A stretch of 64,000 nucleotides of DNA from NCBI GenBank assembly GCA_009835735.1, contig VXWX01000010.1, positions 21,824 through 85,823 of the forward strand. The letters are read 5' to 3'. The number at the start of each line of letters is the position of its first letter. Positions within the stretch are counted from its first letter, which is position 1. Origin of the DNA: Acidimicrobiaceae bacterium (GTDB lineage: Bacteria; Actinomycetota; Acidimicrobiia; Acidimicrobiales; Aldehydirespiratoraceae). Positions 35,703 to 42,699 of the stretch are shown piece by piece. Under the pieces are notes generated by a model. It was not told where the DNA came from. It worked only from the letters and a program-made list of their open reading frames with translations, and did not search any database. The translations under genes and the position numbers were made by a program.

Positions 35703-36553
35703 GCCACCGCTCCGGCCGGTGTGGGCCGCCGGAACTGAAGGACCAGCACCGCCAGCGCCAGGGACGCGATCTGGGCCCACACCGCGTCGTAGAAGTGGAT
35801 GACACCCGTCTGGACCGCGGCCACGGCCAGCGCGCCCACCGCCACGCCCCAGAGCCGGTTGTAGCCCCCGACGATCACCACCAGGAAGGCGCCCGGGAGA
35901 TAGGCGAGACCGGCCTGCGGCTCGACGGCACCCAGCGGCGCCACCAGCGCTCCGGCTATCCCTGCTGTGGCGGCGCCCACACCGAACGCGCAGAGGTTGG
36001 TCATCCCGGTGCGGATGCCCGCCGATTCGGCCAGGTCGCGATCGGCGACGATGGCCCGCACCACCAAGCCGAAACGGGACCGGGTGAACGCCAACAGGGT
36101 GGCCGCCACAATCACGGCTGCGATCGCGATGAGCAGGTAGCGGTATGTCGGGAACAGGACGCCGAAGGCCCTTGTTGCGCCCGGTACCGGGTTGGGGACG
36201 CTCTGGAAGTCCTTGCTGAACACCAGCTCGGCGATCTGGCGGAGGCACACCGACAGCCCGAACGTGGCCAGGATCGTCAGCTCGGGCTGGCGATGAATAC
36301 GCCGGATCAGGCCCACCTCGATAACCACGCCCAACACGAACAGCACGACCGCGGCCAGCGGCACGCTCAGCCAGTGGTTGAGCCCGACGGTGTGCACTAC
36401 GTAGGCGACGTAGGCGCCGAGCATCACGAACTCGCCGTGGGCGAGGTTGATCACGCCCATGAGGCCGAAGACGATTCCGAGTCCGAGCGCGACGATGGCG
36501 AGGATCGCGAAGAGGCTGACGCCATTCAGCAGTTCGAGTGTCAGCGCGTCCAA
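35699..36553 (-). CDS. livH: Branched-chain-type ABC permease (LivH-like)
   Basis: This 284-residue permease has about eight membrane segments. The N-terminal GIVFGLMGVINLAHGEFVMLGAY is diagnostic of LivH/UrtB permeases, and VRAIVADRDLAESAGI is the coupling loop. It forms the membrane channel with LivM. It follows the binding-protein gene after a 112-bp gap and ends overlapping the LivM-LivG start. Confidence 0.93.
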   Translation of the reverse strand: MDALTLELLNGVSLFAILAIVALGLGIVFGLMGVINLAHGEFVMLGAYVAYVVHTVGLNHWLSVPLAAVVLFVLGVVIEVGLIRRIHRQPELTILATFGLSVCLRQIAELVFSKDFQSVPNPVPGATRAFGVLFPTYRYLLIAIAAVIVAATLLAFTRSRFGLVVRAIVADRDLAESAGIRTGMTNLCAFGVGAATAGIAGALVAPLGAVEPQAGLAYLPGAFLVVIVGGYNRLWGVAVGALAVAAVQTGVIHFYDAVWAQIASLALAVLVLQFRRPTPAGAVA

Positions 36554-36665
36554 GTGCTCTCGTTCCGGTTTGTGGGGCGCTCAGGGTCTGAGTCGGTGCG
36601 GGCGCTGGAAGAAGACTGCGCCCGCACCGACTCTCAACCGGCTGCGACGAAGGCCCTACTTGGGG

Positions 36666-38057
36666 CTAGGCCGGGTCGCAGGTCTCGTCGGGCTCCACCG
36701 AGGCGAACGACTGCACGATCAGCTGCGAGCCGTCGGCCTGTATCTCAGCCACGTAGATGGGCTGGGCCAGATGACGGCTGCCGGTGATCGATATGTCTCC
36801 GGTCGGTGTGGTCATCGACAGACCCTCCATGGCGGCCGCCACCGCTGCGGTGTCGGTGGTTCCCGCTGCATTGGCTGCGGCCGCATACAGCAGCGCGGCG
36901 TCGTAGATGTGGGAGCTGAACGTCATGTGGGGAGGCGCGTCCGCTCCGAAGCGCTCGAAGTAGCGGCCCACGAACGCGTTGTTTAGGGCGCTGTCGACCT
37001 CCTTGAAGTAGCCGAGGGTGACCCGCATGCCTGCGGTGACCGCCGGTCCCATCGCTCCCAGGACGTTCTCCTCATAGATATTCGCCAGTCTCGGGATGGC
37101 GTCCTGGCCGATGCCGAAGTCCACTGCCTGGGTCTCGAAGGCGATGGCGTCGCCGCCTACAAGCGCTGGGAAGATCAGGTCAGCGCCAGATCCTGCGATG
37201 ATCTGGGCAACCGACGAGAAGTCTTGAGTGCCCAGCGGGACGTACTCCTCGCCGACCACCTCGCCGCCGGCCGCCTCGATGTACTGGCGAGCCCACTCGA
37301 AGCTGCGGCGGGGCCACACGTAGTCGTTGCCGAGCAGGAACCAGGTCTGGCCGCCGGTCTGCTCCATCATCCACGGGATCACGGGCGCAAGTTGCTGGCT
37401 GGGCACCTCGCCGGTGTTGAACATCACCGAAGAGCACTCGCCGCCCTCGTACAGGGCCGCGTAGATGTAGAGGACATTGGCGTCCTCCGCCAGCGGCTTG
37501 GCGGCCTGGCGCGTCGCGCTCGAGTGGGTGCCGAGGACCACGTCGACGTTGTCGGAGTCGATCAGCTGCTCCATGGCCTGCCGGCCGACGGCAGGATCGG
37601 TGGCGTCGTCGGCCAGGTACGTCTCCACGGGCCGGCCGTTGATGCCTCCGGCCGCGTTGATGTCCTCTTCGATGAATTCGGCGATGTTGGAAGTGGGCGG
37701 ACCGAAGAGGCCGGCCGGACCGCTGTTCGAGAACAGGATCCCGATGCGCACGGGCTCTCCCGAAGGCTCGGCCGGCTCCTGCGGCTCAGGCTCGTCGGGC
37801 GCCTCGGTGGTCTCAGGCTCGGGAGCCTCGGTCGTCTCCGGCTCGTCGGGTTCCGGCACCTCGGGAGCCTCGGTCGTCTCGGGCTCGGGTGCTTCCTCTG
37901 AGTCGGTGGATTCGGCGCCCGTGTCGGTCGCGGCCGGAGCATCCGGGGTCCCGTCGTCATCTTCTCCGCAGGCCGCGGCGACTAGAGCAAGGAGCGCGAC
38001 GAGCGCGGCCACGAACCACAAGCGAGACCGCGAGCGGGAGTCCTGTATTGTTCTCAT
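36666..38057 (-). CDS. ABC transporter substrate-binding lipoprotein (LivK/AmiC-like)
   Basis: The product has 463 residues. A basic N-terminus (SRSRSRLW), a hydrophobic core and the lipobox VAAAC mark a lipoprotein anchored outside the membrane. Residues about 35-100 form an acidic linker of repeated PEPETTEAP units. The binding domain starts near VRIGILFSNSGPAGLFG and carries DDATDP, GTHSSAT, GNDYVWPRR and PLGTQDFSS, a Peripla_BP_6 protein of the AmiC/UrtA-like group. It presents substrate to LivH/LivMG. It has its own promoter and a strong ribosome site (TAGGAGGG). Its ligand is probably the same as that of the cytosolic SRPBCC-fusion sensor. Confidence 0.93.
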   Translation of the reverse strand: MRTIQDSRSRSRLWFVAALVALLALVAAACGEDDDGTPDAPAATDTGAESTDSEEAPEPETTEAPEVPEPDEPETTEAPEPETTEAPDEPEPQEPAEPSGEPVRIGILFSNSGPAGLFGPPTSNIAEFIEEDINAAGGINGRPVETYLADDATDPAVGRQAMEQLIDSDNVDVVLGTHSSATRQAAKPLAEDANVLYIYAALYEGGECSSVMFNTGEVPSQQLAPVIPWMMEQTGGQTWFLLGNDYVWPRRSFEWARQYIEAAGGEVVGEEYVPLGTQDFSSVAQIIAGSGADLIFPALVGGDAIAFETQAVDFGIGQDAIPRLANIYEENVLGAMGPAVTAGMRVTLGYFKEVDSALNNAFVGRYFERFGADAPPHMTFSSHIYDAALLYAAAANAAGTTDTAAVAAAMEGLSMTTPTGDISITGSRHLAQPIYVAEIQADGSQLIVQSFASVEPDETCDPA

Positions 38058-38088
38058 AACAAAGCCCTCCTATATGTGAGCAGTTATT

Positions 38089-38120
38089 GACATATTGTCG
38101 GATAGGAGGGGCGCGGTCAA
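38089..38120 (-). promoter_or_regulatory. Promoter with operator-like palindrome upstream of the binding-protein gene
   Basis: On the minus strand TTGACC (38115-38120) and CAATAT (38092-38097) are 17 bp apart, a good sigma-70-type pair. The -10 lies inside the palindrome GACA-TAT-TGTC (38089-38099). A repressor at this site, such as the nearby ArsR protein, could block the promoter. Confidence 0.5.
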
Positions 38121-38166
38121 GTCTCGAAAGGTCACCCGCCGGCGACGGGCAACCGGTGCCGGCAAG

Positions 38167-39606
38167 TCAGGACGCTTGGGTGGCGGCCGGGAGTTCGTCC
38201 AGGACCCGCACGCCAGAACGGGTCGCTTCGCCCAGCAGCAGCGACTCGAGGGAGCCGCCCAGGGTGCAGCGCCGAGGACCGTTGAACCTGGATCTGCGCA
38301 GGCCGCTCAGCAGTGCGGTCGGCTCCACTCCCCCGCCGGCCCGGCACGAGCGGGCCCAGGTGTGGATCGCTTCGTACACGCCCTCCGCGGCTGCCGAGAC
38401 CGGCGGTGAGCAGGACCCGAACCGGTCCGAGTAGCGCCGGAGGAACTCGCGGTTCTCCGAGGTGTCGAGCGCGACGAAGTAGCCCAGCGCGTTCCAGGTG
38501 CCCTCACCGGACTCGCCGAGATGCTCGACCACGGCGTCGTCCATGAGCGGGGCGAACGTTCGGATGCTGTCTCTGAGGCCGGATGCCGCGAAGTCGCGCT
38601 GGAAGCCGACATGGTCCTGGCCGACGAAGCTCGACACCACGTGGTCGACACCGCTCCGCTGGATGGCTGCCAGCAGCGGTTCGAAATTCTGCGATCCCAA
38701 CGGCAGGTAGCCCTCACCGGCGACATGGCCGTCCATGCGTTCGATGACGGCCCTCGCTGTCGCGCCGACCGCTCGGGGCCACGAGTAGTCGTTGCCGGCC
38801 AGGAACCAGCGGGACCCGCCCGTCTGTGCCGCCATGAGCGGCAGGGCCCGGTGGAGCTGATCCATCGGCGTCTCGCCGAAGCGGACGAGCAGTGGATGTT
38901 CTGCGGTCGGCTCACTGGTCGGCGTGTAGAGATACGGGATGCCCTTCGCTACCGCCATGGGAGCGGTGACCGCGTAAGTGGCCGAGGAGTGCATCCCGAT
39001 CACGGCGGCCAGACCCGGTGTGCGGCACAGGCGGCGCATGGCGATCGCGCCTACGCCTGGGTCGGTGGCGTCATCGCCTACGACCAGTCTGACGGCTCGG
39101 CCCATCACACCACCGTCGGCGTTGATCTCCTCGACAGCGAGCTGTGCGCAGTTCGCAGTCGAGCGGCCCAGGATCCCCGCAGGACCTGACAGGGAGATCA
39201 GGAGCCCAAGAGGCACCTCCCACCATCCCGTCTCGTAGCCGCCGAGCAGCCCCAACTCAGCGCCGAGGCGAGCCACTTCGACGTCATCGATCGTCACACG
39301 TACCCGCAGCCGTGTGCCCCCGCTGTCCAACGGGTCGAAGCGGCAAACGACACGGCCCGCCCACGGTGTCTCGTGCATCAGGTCGATACGACGGTTCGGC
39401 TGGCACGAGAGCACCCGGGCCGTCCCCGGCGACCGGGCCAGGCCGCCGAGGGGAAGCGCCAGGCGGACCAGTGAACCGGGCCTCAGCAGGGGTGCCTCAG
39501 ACCCGAACAGCCACCCGACGGCCGCGTCGCCCTGGCCGAAGAGCGCGAACAGTTCGCTGGGGCAGGCCTCCAGCCGGAGTTCGTTGTTGAGGATGAGCTC
39601 ACCCAT
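38167..39606 (-). CDS. Cytosolic SRPBCC-domain/periplasmic-binding-protein fusion, probable ligand sensor
   Basis: This 479-residue two-domain protein has no signal peptide. Residues about 1-115 look like an SRPBCC/START-type fold (LILNNELRLEACPSELFALF, then LVRLALP, RIDLMHETPWAG, FDPLDSGGTRLRVRVTID). From about residue 130 a full Peripla_BP_6 domain follows (LGLLISLSGPAGILGRSTAN, DDATDP, GMHSSAT, GNDYSWPRA, PLGSQNFEPLL). It shares these blocks with the exported binding protein encoded next. AmiC-type cytosolic binding proteins act as ligand sensors, and ArsR genes are often paired with SRPBCC genes. Its start lies 10 bp after the ArsR gene. I infer it senses the transported compound and works with the ArsR repressor; this is not proven. 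Confidence 0.8.
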   Translation of the reverse strand: MGELILNNELRLEACPSELFALFGQGDAAVGWLFGSEAPLLRPGSLVRLALPLGGLARSPGTARVLSCQPNRRIDLMHETPWAGRVVCRFDPLDSGGTRLRVRVTIDDVEVARLGAELGLLGGYETGWWEVPLGLLISLSGPAGILGRSTANCAQLAVEEINADGGVMGRAVRLVVGDDATDPGVGAIAMRRLCRTPGLAAVIGMHSSATYAVTAPMAVAKGIPYLYTPTSEPTAEHPLLVRFGETPMDQLHRALPLMAAQTGGSRWFLAGNDYSWPRAVGATARAVIERMDGHVAGEGYLPLGSQNFEPLLAAIQRSGVDHVVSSFVGQDHVGFQRDFAASGLRDSIRTFAPLMDDAVVEHLGESGEGTWNALGYFVALDTSENREFLRRYSDRFGSCSPPVSAAAEGVYEAIHTWARSCRAGGGVEPTALLSGLRRSRFNGPRRCTLGGSLESLLLGEATRSGVRVLDELPAATQAS

Positions 39607-39616
39607 GAGACCGCGT

Positions 39617-39979
39617 CTAGGCGCTGCGCTCTTCGACTCGGCCAGCAGGGGTGTCCTCCGAGGTGGCCGCGCCCTGCACGGCCGACGCGAGCTGCTCCAA
39701 GGAGTTCTGGTACACGGAGGTGAGGAAGGCCACCACCGCGTCTGCCGGGGTAGGGGTGACCGAGTAGTGCCGGAACCGGCCGTCGCGGCGCTCTGCCACC
39801 AGCCCGGCGAGGCGGAGAATACGCAGGTGCGACGACACGGCGGTACGTCCCAACGAGTCGAAATGCGCGGCGATCTCGCCCGCGGTCAACTCCTCATGCT
39901 CGCCGATCAGGCTGAGGATGGCCCGTCGGGTGGGGTCGGCGAGAGCCGAGAAGATGGCGTCACTGTCGGAGGGGGCCAT
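39617..39979 (-). CDS. ArsR-family transcriptional regulator
   Basis: This 120-residue winged-helix protein has SDAIFSALADPTRRAILSLI, then ELTAGEIAAHF, the recognition helix TAVSSHLRILRLAGLV and the wing ERRDGRFRHYSVT. No metal-binding cysteine pair is seen, so it belongs to the AHSA1/SRPBCC-linked ArsR group and not the metal sensors. ATG 39979 (or GTG 39982) follows a GGAGG site. It is co-oriented with the fusion sensor and the importer, and is the likely regulator of the catabolic run. Before the IS insertion it lay about 57 bp downstream of the acyl-CoA synthetase stop codon. Confidence 0.88.
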   Translation of the reverse strand: MAPSDSDAIFSALADPTRRAILSLIGEHEELTAGEIAAHFDSLGRTAVSSHLRILRLAGLVAERRDGRFRHYSVTPTPADAVVAFLTSVYQNSLEQLASAVQGAATSEDTPAGRVEERSA

Positions 39980-40035
39980 CACGCCTCCTGTGTCTGCTTG
40001 TCAATACTTGCGCACACATACTGTCACACTGTCGA

Positions 40036-40089
40036 TCAGCCCGTCCTGTGATCCGGCGAACGCCTCAGGCTGAGTTCGTGCTTTTTTAC
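40036..40089 (-). pseudogene. Detached 3' end of the acyl-CoA synthetase gene
   Basis: Minus-strand reading from the target duplication gives VKKHELSLRRSPDHRTG and then TGA (40036-40038). This continues the LGKVKK end of the synthetase at 42742-42750 in frame if the IS and one target copy are removed. It therefore preserves the original C-terminus, now cut off by the element. Confidence 0.85.
40081..40089. repeat. Left target-site duplication of the IS
   Basis: CTTTTTTAC occurs here and at 42742-42750, directly outside both terminal repeats. IS1595-type elements usually duplicate 8 bp; the ninth base may be a chance match. Confidence 0.85.
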
Positions 40090-40143
40090 GGGAATTATAT
40101 ACGAAGGTTGCGAAATGGCGTACCCCGGTGGTAGAGTGAAGCC

Positions 40144-41151
40144 ATGAACACCGAGGTAGAGACACATAAAGCACCCGGCCGGAGCCACCGGCAGGGTATC
40201 GATCTGATCGAGTTGATGGACCGCTTCGACAGCGACGACGCGGCCCGTGTCTGGTTCGAGTCGATCATCTGGCCCGACGGCCGCATCTGCGGTCACTGCG
40301 ACTCGACGAACACCATCGAGGCGGTGCATCGGTCGATGCCCTACCGGTGCCGCGACTGCTCGGGCTACTTCTCGGTCAAGACCGGCACCGCTATTGAGTC
40401 GTCCAAGATCGGGCTGCGCAAGTGGGCCATCGCCATCTACCTCGAACTGACCAGCCTCAAAGGCGTCAGCTCCATGAAGCTGCACCGAGACCTAGGAGTG
40501 ACTCAGAAGACGGCGTGGTACATGCTGCACCGCATCCGCGAGAGCTTCGCAGTCCTCGCCGACGTCGTGGCGATGCAAGGCCCGATAGAGGTGGACACCA
40601 CCTACATCGGCGGCCTGGAGAAGAACAAGCACGCCAACAAGAAGCTCCGCGCCGGTCGCGGACCCGTCGGCAAGGCCGCAGTGATCGGTGCAGCCGACCG
40701 AGCCACCGGCAAGGTCACCGCCGCGGTCGTCGACGCCGAGACAGCCGCCACCGCGGACGCGTTCCTAGCGGACCACGCAGCCGAAGGCGCGGCCGTCTAC
40801 ACCGACGAAGCCAGCGCCTACCAGCATCTGCCGAACCACGAAGCGGTCAGCCACTCAGCGGGCGAGTACGTCAAGTACCTCGACGGGGTGAACATCGACA
40901 CCAACGCCGTCGAGTCGCTGTGGTCCACGATCAAGCGAGCCCACAAAGGCGTCTACCACCACCTGTCAGCCAAGCACCTGCAGCGCTACATCGACAGCTT
41001 CGCAGCGAAGCGCAACATCCGCGACGCCGACACGGCGGACCAGATGGCCGCTGTAGTGGCGTCGATGTTCGGCCGACACATCACCTACCGGGAACTGGTC
41101 GGGGCGCCTCAGCCGCTCGGCCAGACGCAACTAGCGCTCGAACCCTGGTAG
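40144..41151 (+). CDS. IS1595/ISXO2-type transposase
   Basis: The product has 335 residues. The N-terminal zinc ribbon ICGHCDSTN...YRCRDCSGYFSVKTGT (about residues 49-80) and the DDE-type core (IEVDTTYIGG near 156, VYTDEASAYQHL near 219, VNIDTNAVESLWSTIKR near 250, where N/E takes the last acidic position) match the ISXO2-like transposase family. The helix-turn-helix segment LGVTQKTAWYMLHRIRE lies between them. It is complete and apparently functional, 54 bp inside the left terminal repeat. Confidence 0.95.
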   Translation: MNTEVETHKAPGRSHRQGIDLIELMDRFDSDDAARVWFESIIWPDGRICGHCDSTNTIEAVHRSMPYRCRDCSGYFSVKTGTAIESSKIGLRKWAIAIYLELTSLKGVSSMKLHRDLGVTQKTAWYMLHRIRESFAVLADVVAMQGPIEVDTTYIGGLEKNKHANKKLRAGRGPVGKAAVIGAADRATGKVTAAVVDAETAATADAFLADHAAEGAAVYTDEASAYQHLPNHEAVSHSAGEYVKYLDGVNIDTNAVESLWSTIKRAHKGVYHHLSAKHLQRYIDSFAAKRNIRDADTADQMAAVVASMFGRHITYRELVGAPQPLGQTQLALEPW

Positions 41152-41173
41152 ACCTCAGCCGCCGAGGGGTCGC

Positions 41174-41425
41174 TCAAATGCCCAAATGGTCCTCGATCTT
41201 GTCGAGACGCCGGTTGTTTAGTATCTGCCGCTGAACAATCGACGACTGCGCGAACTCGATGCTGTCCAAGCGCGTCTCAACACCCGATACGCGCTCTGAG
41301 ACCTGCCCAAGCTCTTGCTCGATGCGGTCTAGTTGCTCACGGATCTGGCGCTGCCCGTCCGCAACGCTGGCAAGCAACTGATAAACCTGATCGATTGTGT
41401 GTTCTTCCACAGCCTTTTGCACCAC
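41174..41425 (-). CDS. Small coiled-coil passenger protein
   Basis: The product has 83 residues. Heptad-like repeats run through most of the chain: IDQVYQLLASVADGQRQIRE, then LDRIEQELGQVSERVSGVET and RLDSIEFAQ. It ends NNRRLDKIEDHLGI. No other domain is seen. It is antisense to the neighbours and convergent with the transposase within the IS. The function is unknown. Confidence 0.5.
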   Translation of the reverse strand: MVQKAVEEHTIDQVYQLLASVADGQRQIREQLDRIEQELGQVSERVSGVETRLDSIEFAQSSIVQRQILNNRRLDKIEDHLGI

Positions 41426-41596
41426 CCTACTTTGCTGGCTGGTTCGACTGTAGCGCTCGCCGCGCGGGGCGCGGCCACACCGGGCTTGTCGGCGCGCCTC
41501 CGTGGTGTCTTATGGTGCTGGTTGCCGTGCAGCATCGCAGGCTCAGCCGGAGCCCGCTTCAAGACCTAGCCGCCCGAGAACGGGGCTTGTCGTCAT

Positions 41597-41664
41597 GGTT
41601 CCCTTCGGGGCTAGGTCACAAGGTGTTGCACGGCAAACGACACCCCGACTCTCCGAAGGGAACC
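41597..41664 (+). promoter_or_regulatory. Inverted repeat covering the SLH gene ribosome site
   Basis: GGTTCCCTTCGG (41597-41608) is the exact complement of CCGAAGGGAACC (41653-41664), which contains the GAAGGG ribosome site of the gene starting at 41668. A flanking pair CCTAGCC/GGCTAGG (near 41565 and 41608) could form an alternative stem. The arms could pair in mRNA and hide the ribosome site. Confidence 0.5.
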
Positions 41665-41667
41665 ACC

Positions 41668-42483
41668 ATGCGCCGACTCATCTCAGTCGCCCTAATCGTT
41701 GTCGCCGTGCTCGTTGTAGGCGGCACCGTGGCCGCCCAGAGCGTGCAGCGCTTCTCGGACGTGCCCGCGAACCATCCAGCAGCCGAAGCCATCGAGTGGG
41801 CTGCGGTGTCGGGGGTGACCGTCGGTTACGGCGATGGCACGTTCCGGCCCGAGGTGCCGCTGTCGAAACAGCATGCGGTGATCTTCATGGAACGCTTCTA
41901 CGACGACATCCTCGGAGCCGAATCCTCACCCGATTTCACTCGCGGCGACATGATGATGGTGCTGCACAACATGTCCGGCCCGACCAACATCGAGCCCGAC
42001 GACGCTCTCGGCGACGCGTTCGATCTGGTGACGTTGCCGCCGACCACCTCCATCTACGGCGTCAATCTGCAATATGACGGCGGGGTGCGGCTCATTCTGT
42101 CCGCCACCCAGTTGCTTGGCCCTGAGAACCGCAGGCCGTCGGGTGGGTGGCTGCGGCTCATCTGCTCAACCACGACGGGGTGGGCATGGTTGGCGACGTT
42201 CGACATCGGAGGTGCGGACGCTGTTCTGCCGCAACTCTATGAGGGCCTCAACATCCGTGTGGACGGCGGTGCGTGGCGGGGGTTGCGCACCACCCAGAGC
42301 CAAGCACCAGGCCGGCCCCCGGCCCATGACAGTTGGGAGGTCACCGACGCCGATGCGCTGATGTCGGTGATCGTCGCCGGAGCGACGCTCGAGGTGCAGG
42401 TGCTCAACAACAAGGGTGCCGTCTTTGATGTCTCGGAGTTGCGGCTGTTCCGCGACTTCGTGCCCGACCGGTGCCGATGGTGA
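41668..42483 (+). CDS. Exported SLH-motif passenger protein
   Basis: The product has 271 residues. A signal peptide (RRLISVALIVVAVLVVGGTV then AAQS) precedes an S-layer-homology-like motif: RFSDVPANHPAAEAIEWAA, SGVTVGYGDGTFRPEVPLSK, then AVIFMERFYDDIL. The rest (about residues 90-271) is a beta-rich region with LRLICSTTTGWAWLATFDIG and no known domain. ATG 41668 fits the signal peptide. SLH domains bind cell-wall polymers. It is unusual cargo for an insertion sequence. Confidence 0.8.
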   Translation: MRRLISVALIVVAVLVVGGTVAAQSVQRFSDVPANHPAAEAIEWAAVSGVTVGYGDGTFRPEVPLSKQHAVIFMERFYDDILGAESSPDFTRGDMMMVLHNMSGPTNIEPDDALGDAFDLVTLPPTTSIYGVNLQYDGGVRLILSATQLLGPENRRPSGGWLRLICSTTTGWAWLATFDIGGADAVLPQLYEGLNIRVDGGAWRGLRTTQSQAPGRPPAHDSWEVTDADALMSVIVAGATLEVQVLNNKGAVFDVSELRLFRDFVPDRCRW

Positions 42484-42511
42484 CTTCCCACAGGTACGGG
42501 CTGCTATGCTT

Positions 42512-42527
42512 CCGTACAGATGTACGG
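42512..42527. promoter_or_regulatory. Perfect 7+2+7 palindrome before the 44-residue ORF
   Basis: CCGTACA-GA-TGTACGG lies 20 bp before the ATG at 42547, beside a TATGCT that could serve as -10. It could be an operator, possibly for the small protein itself. Confidence 0.5.
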
Positions 42528-42546
42528 CGCGAGAAGGGAGACTTCG

Positions 42547-42681
42547 ATGAGCACCAAGAAGCGTGAGCACAAGCGACGGTCAATGCCGTCGCCGGTACTC
42601 CAACAGGATGCCGAAGCGACACCAGAACAGGTAGCTGCGGCGTTGCTTCGTCGCACCGCGAAGCCTCAGGCGTCGGGCTAG
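42547..42681 (+). CDS. 44-residue basic passenger protein
   Basis: ATG 42547 follows a strong AAGGGAG site 6 bases upstream. The product reads MSTKKREHKRRSMPSPVLQQ, then DAEATPEQVAAALLRRTAKP and QASG. A basic N-terminus precedes a short helix (PEQVAAALLRRTA). It ends 37 bp inside the right terminal repeat. It may be a small DNA-binding or regulatory protein of the IS; the function is unknown. Confidence 0.6.
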   Translation: MSTKKREHKRRSMPSPVLQQDAEATPEQVAAALLRRTAKPQASG

Positions 42682-42699
42682 AGCGGTCACACGACCAGG

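Noticed and set aside
35703-36248. N-terminal extension of the LivM-LivG gene
   Set aside because: Arg/Pro-rich sequence antisense in character and lying inside livH in another frame; the GTGA overlap at 35702 is a better start.
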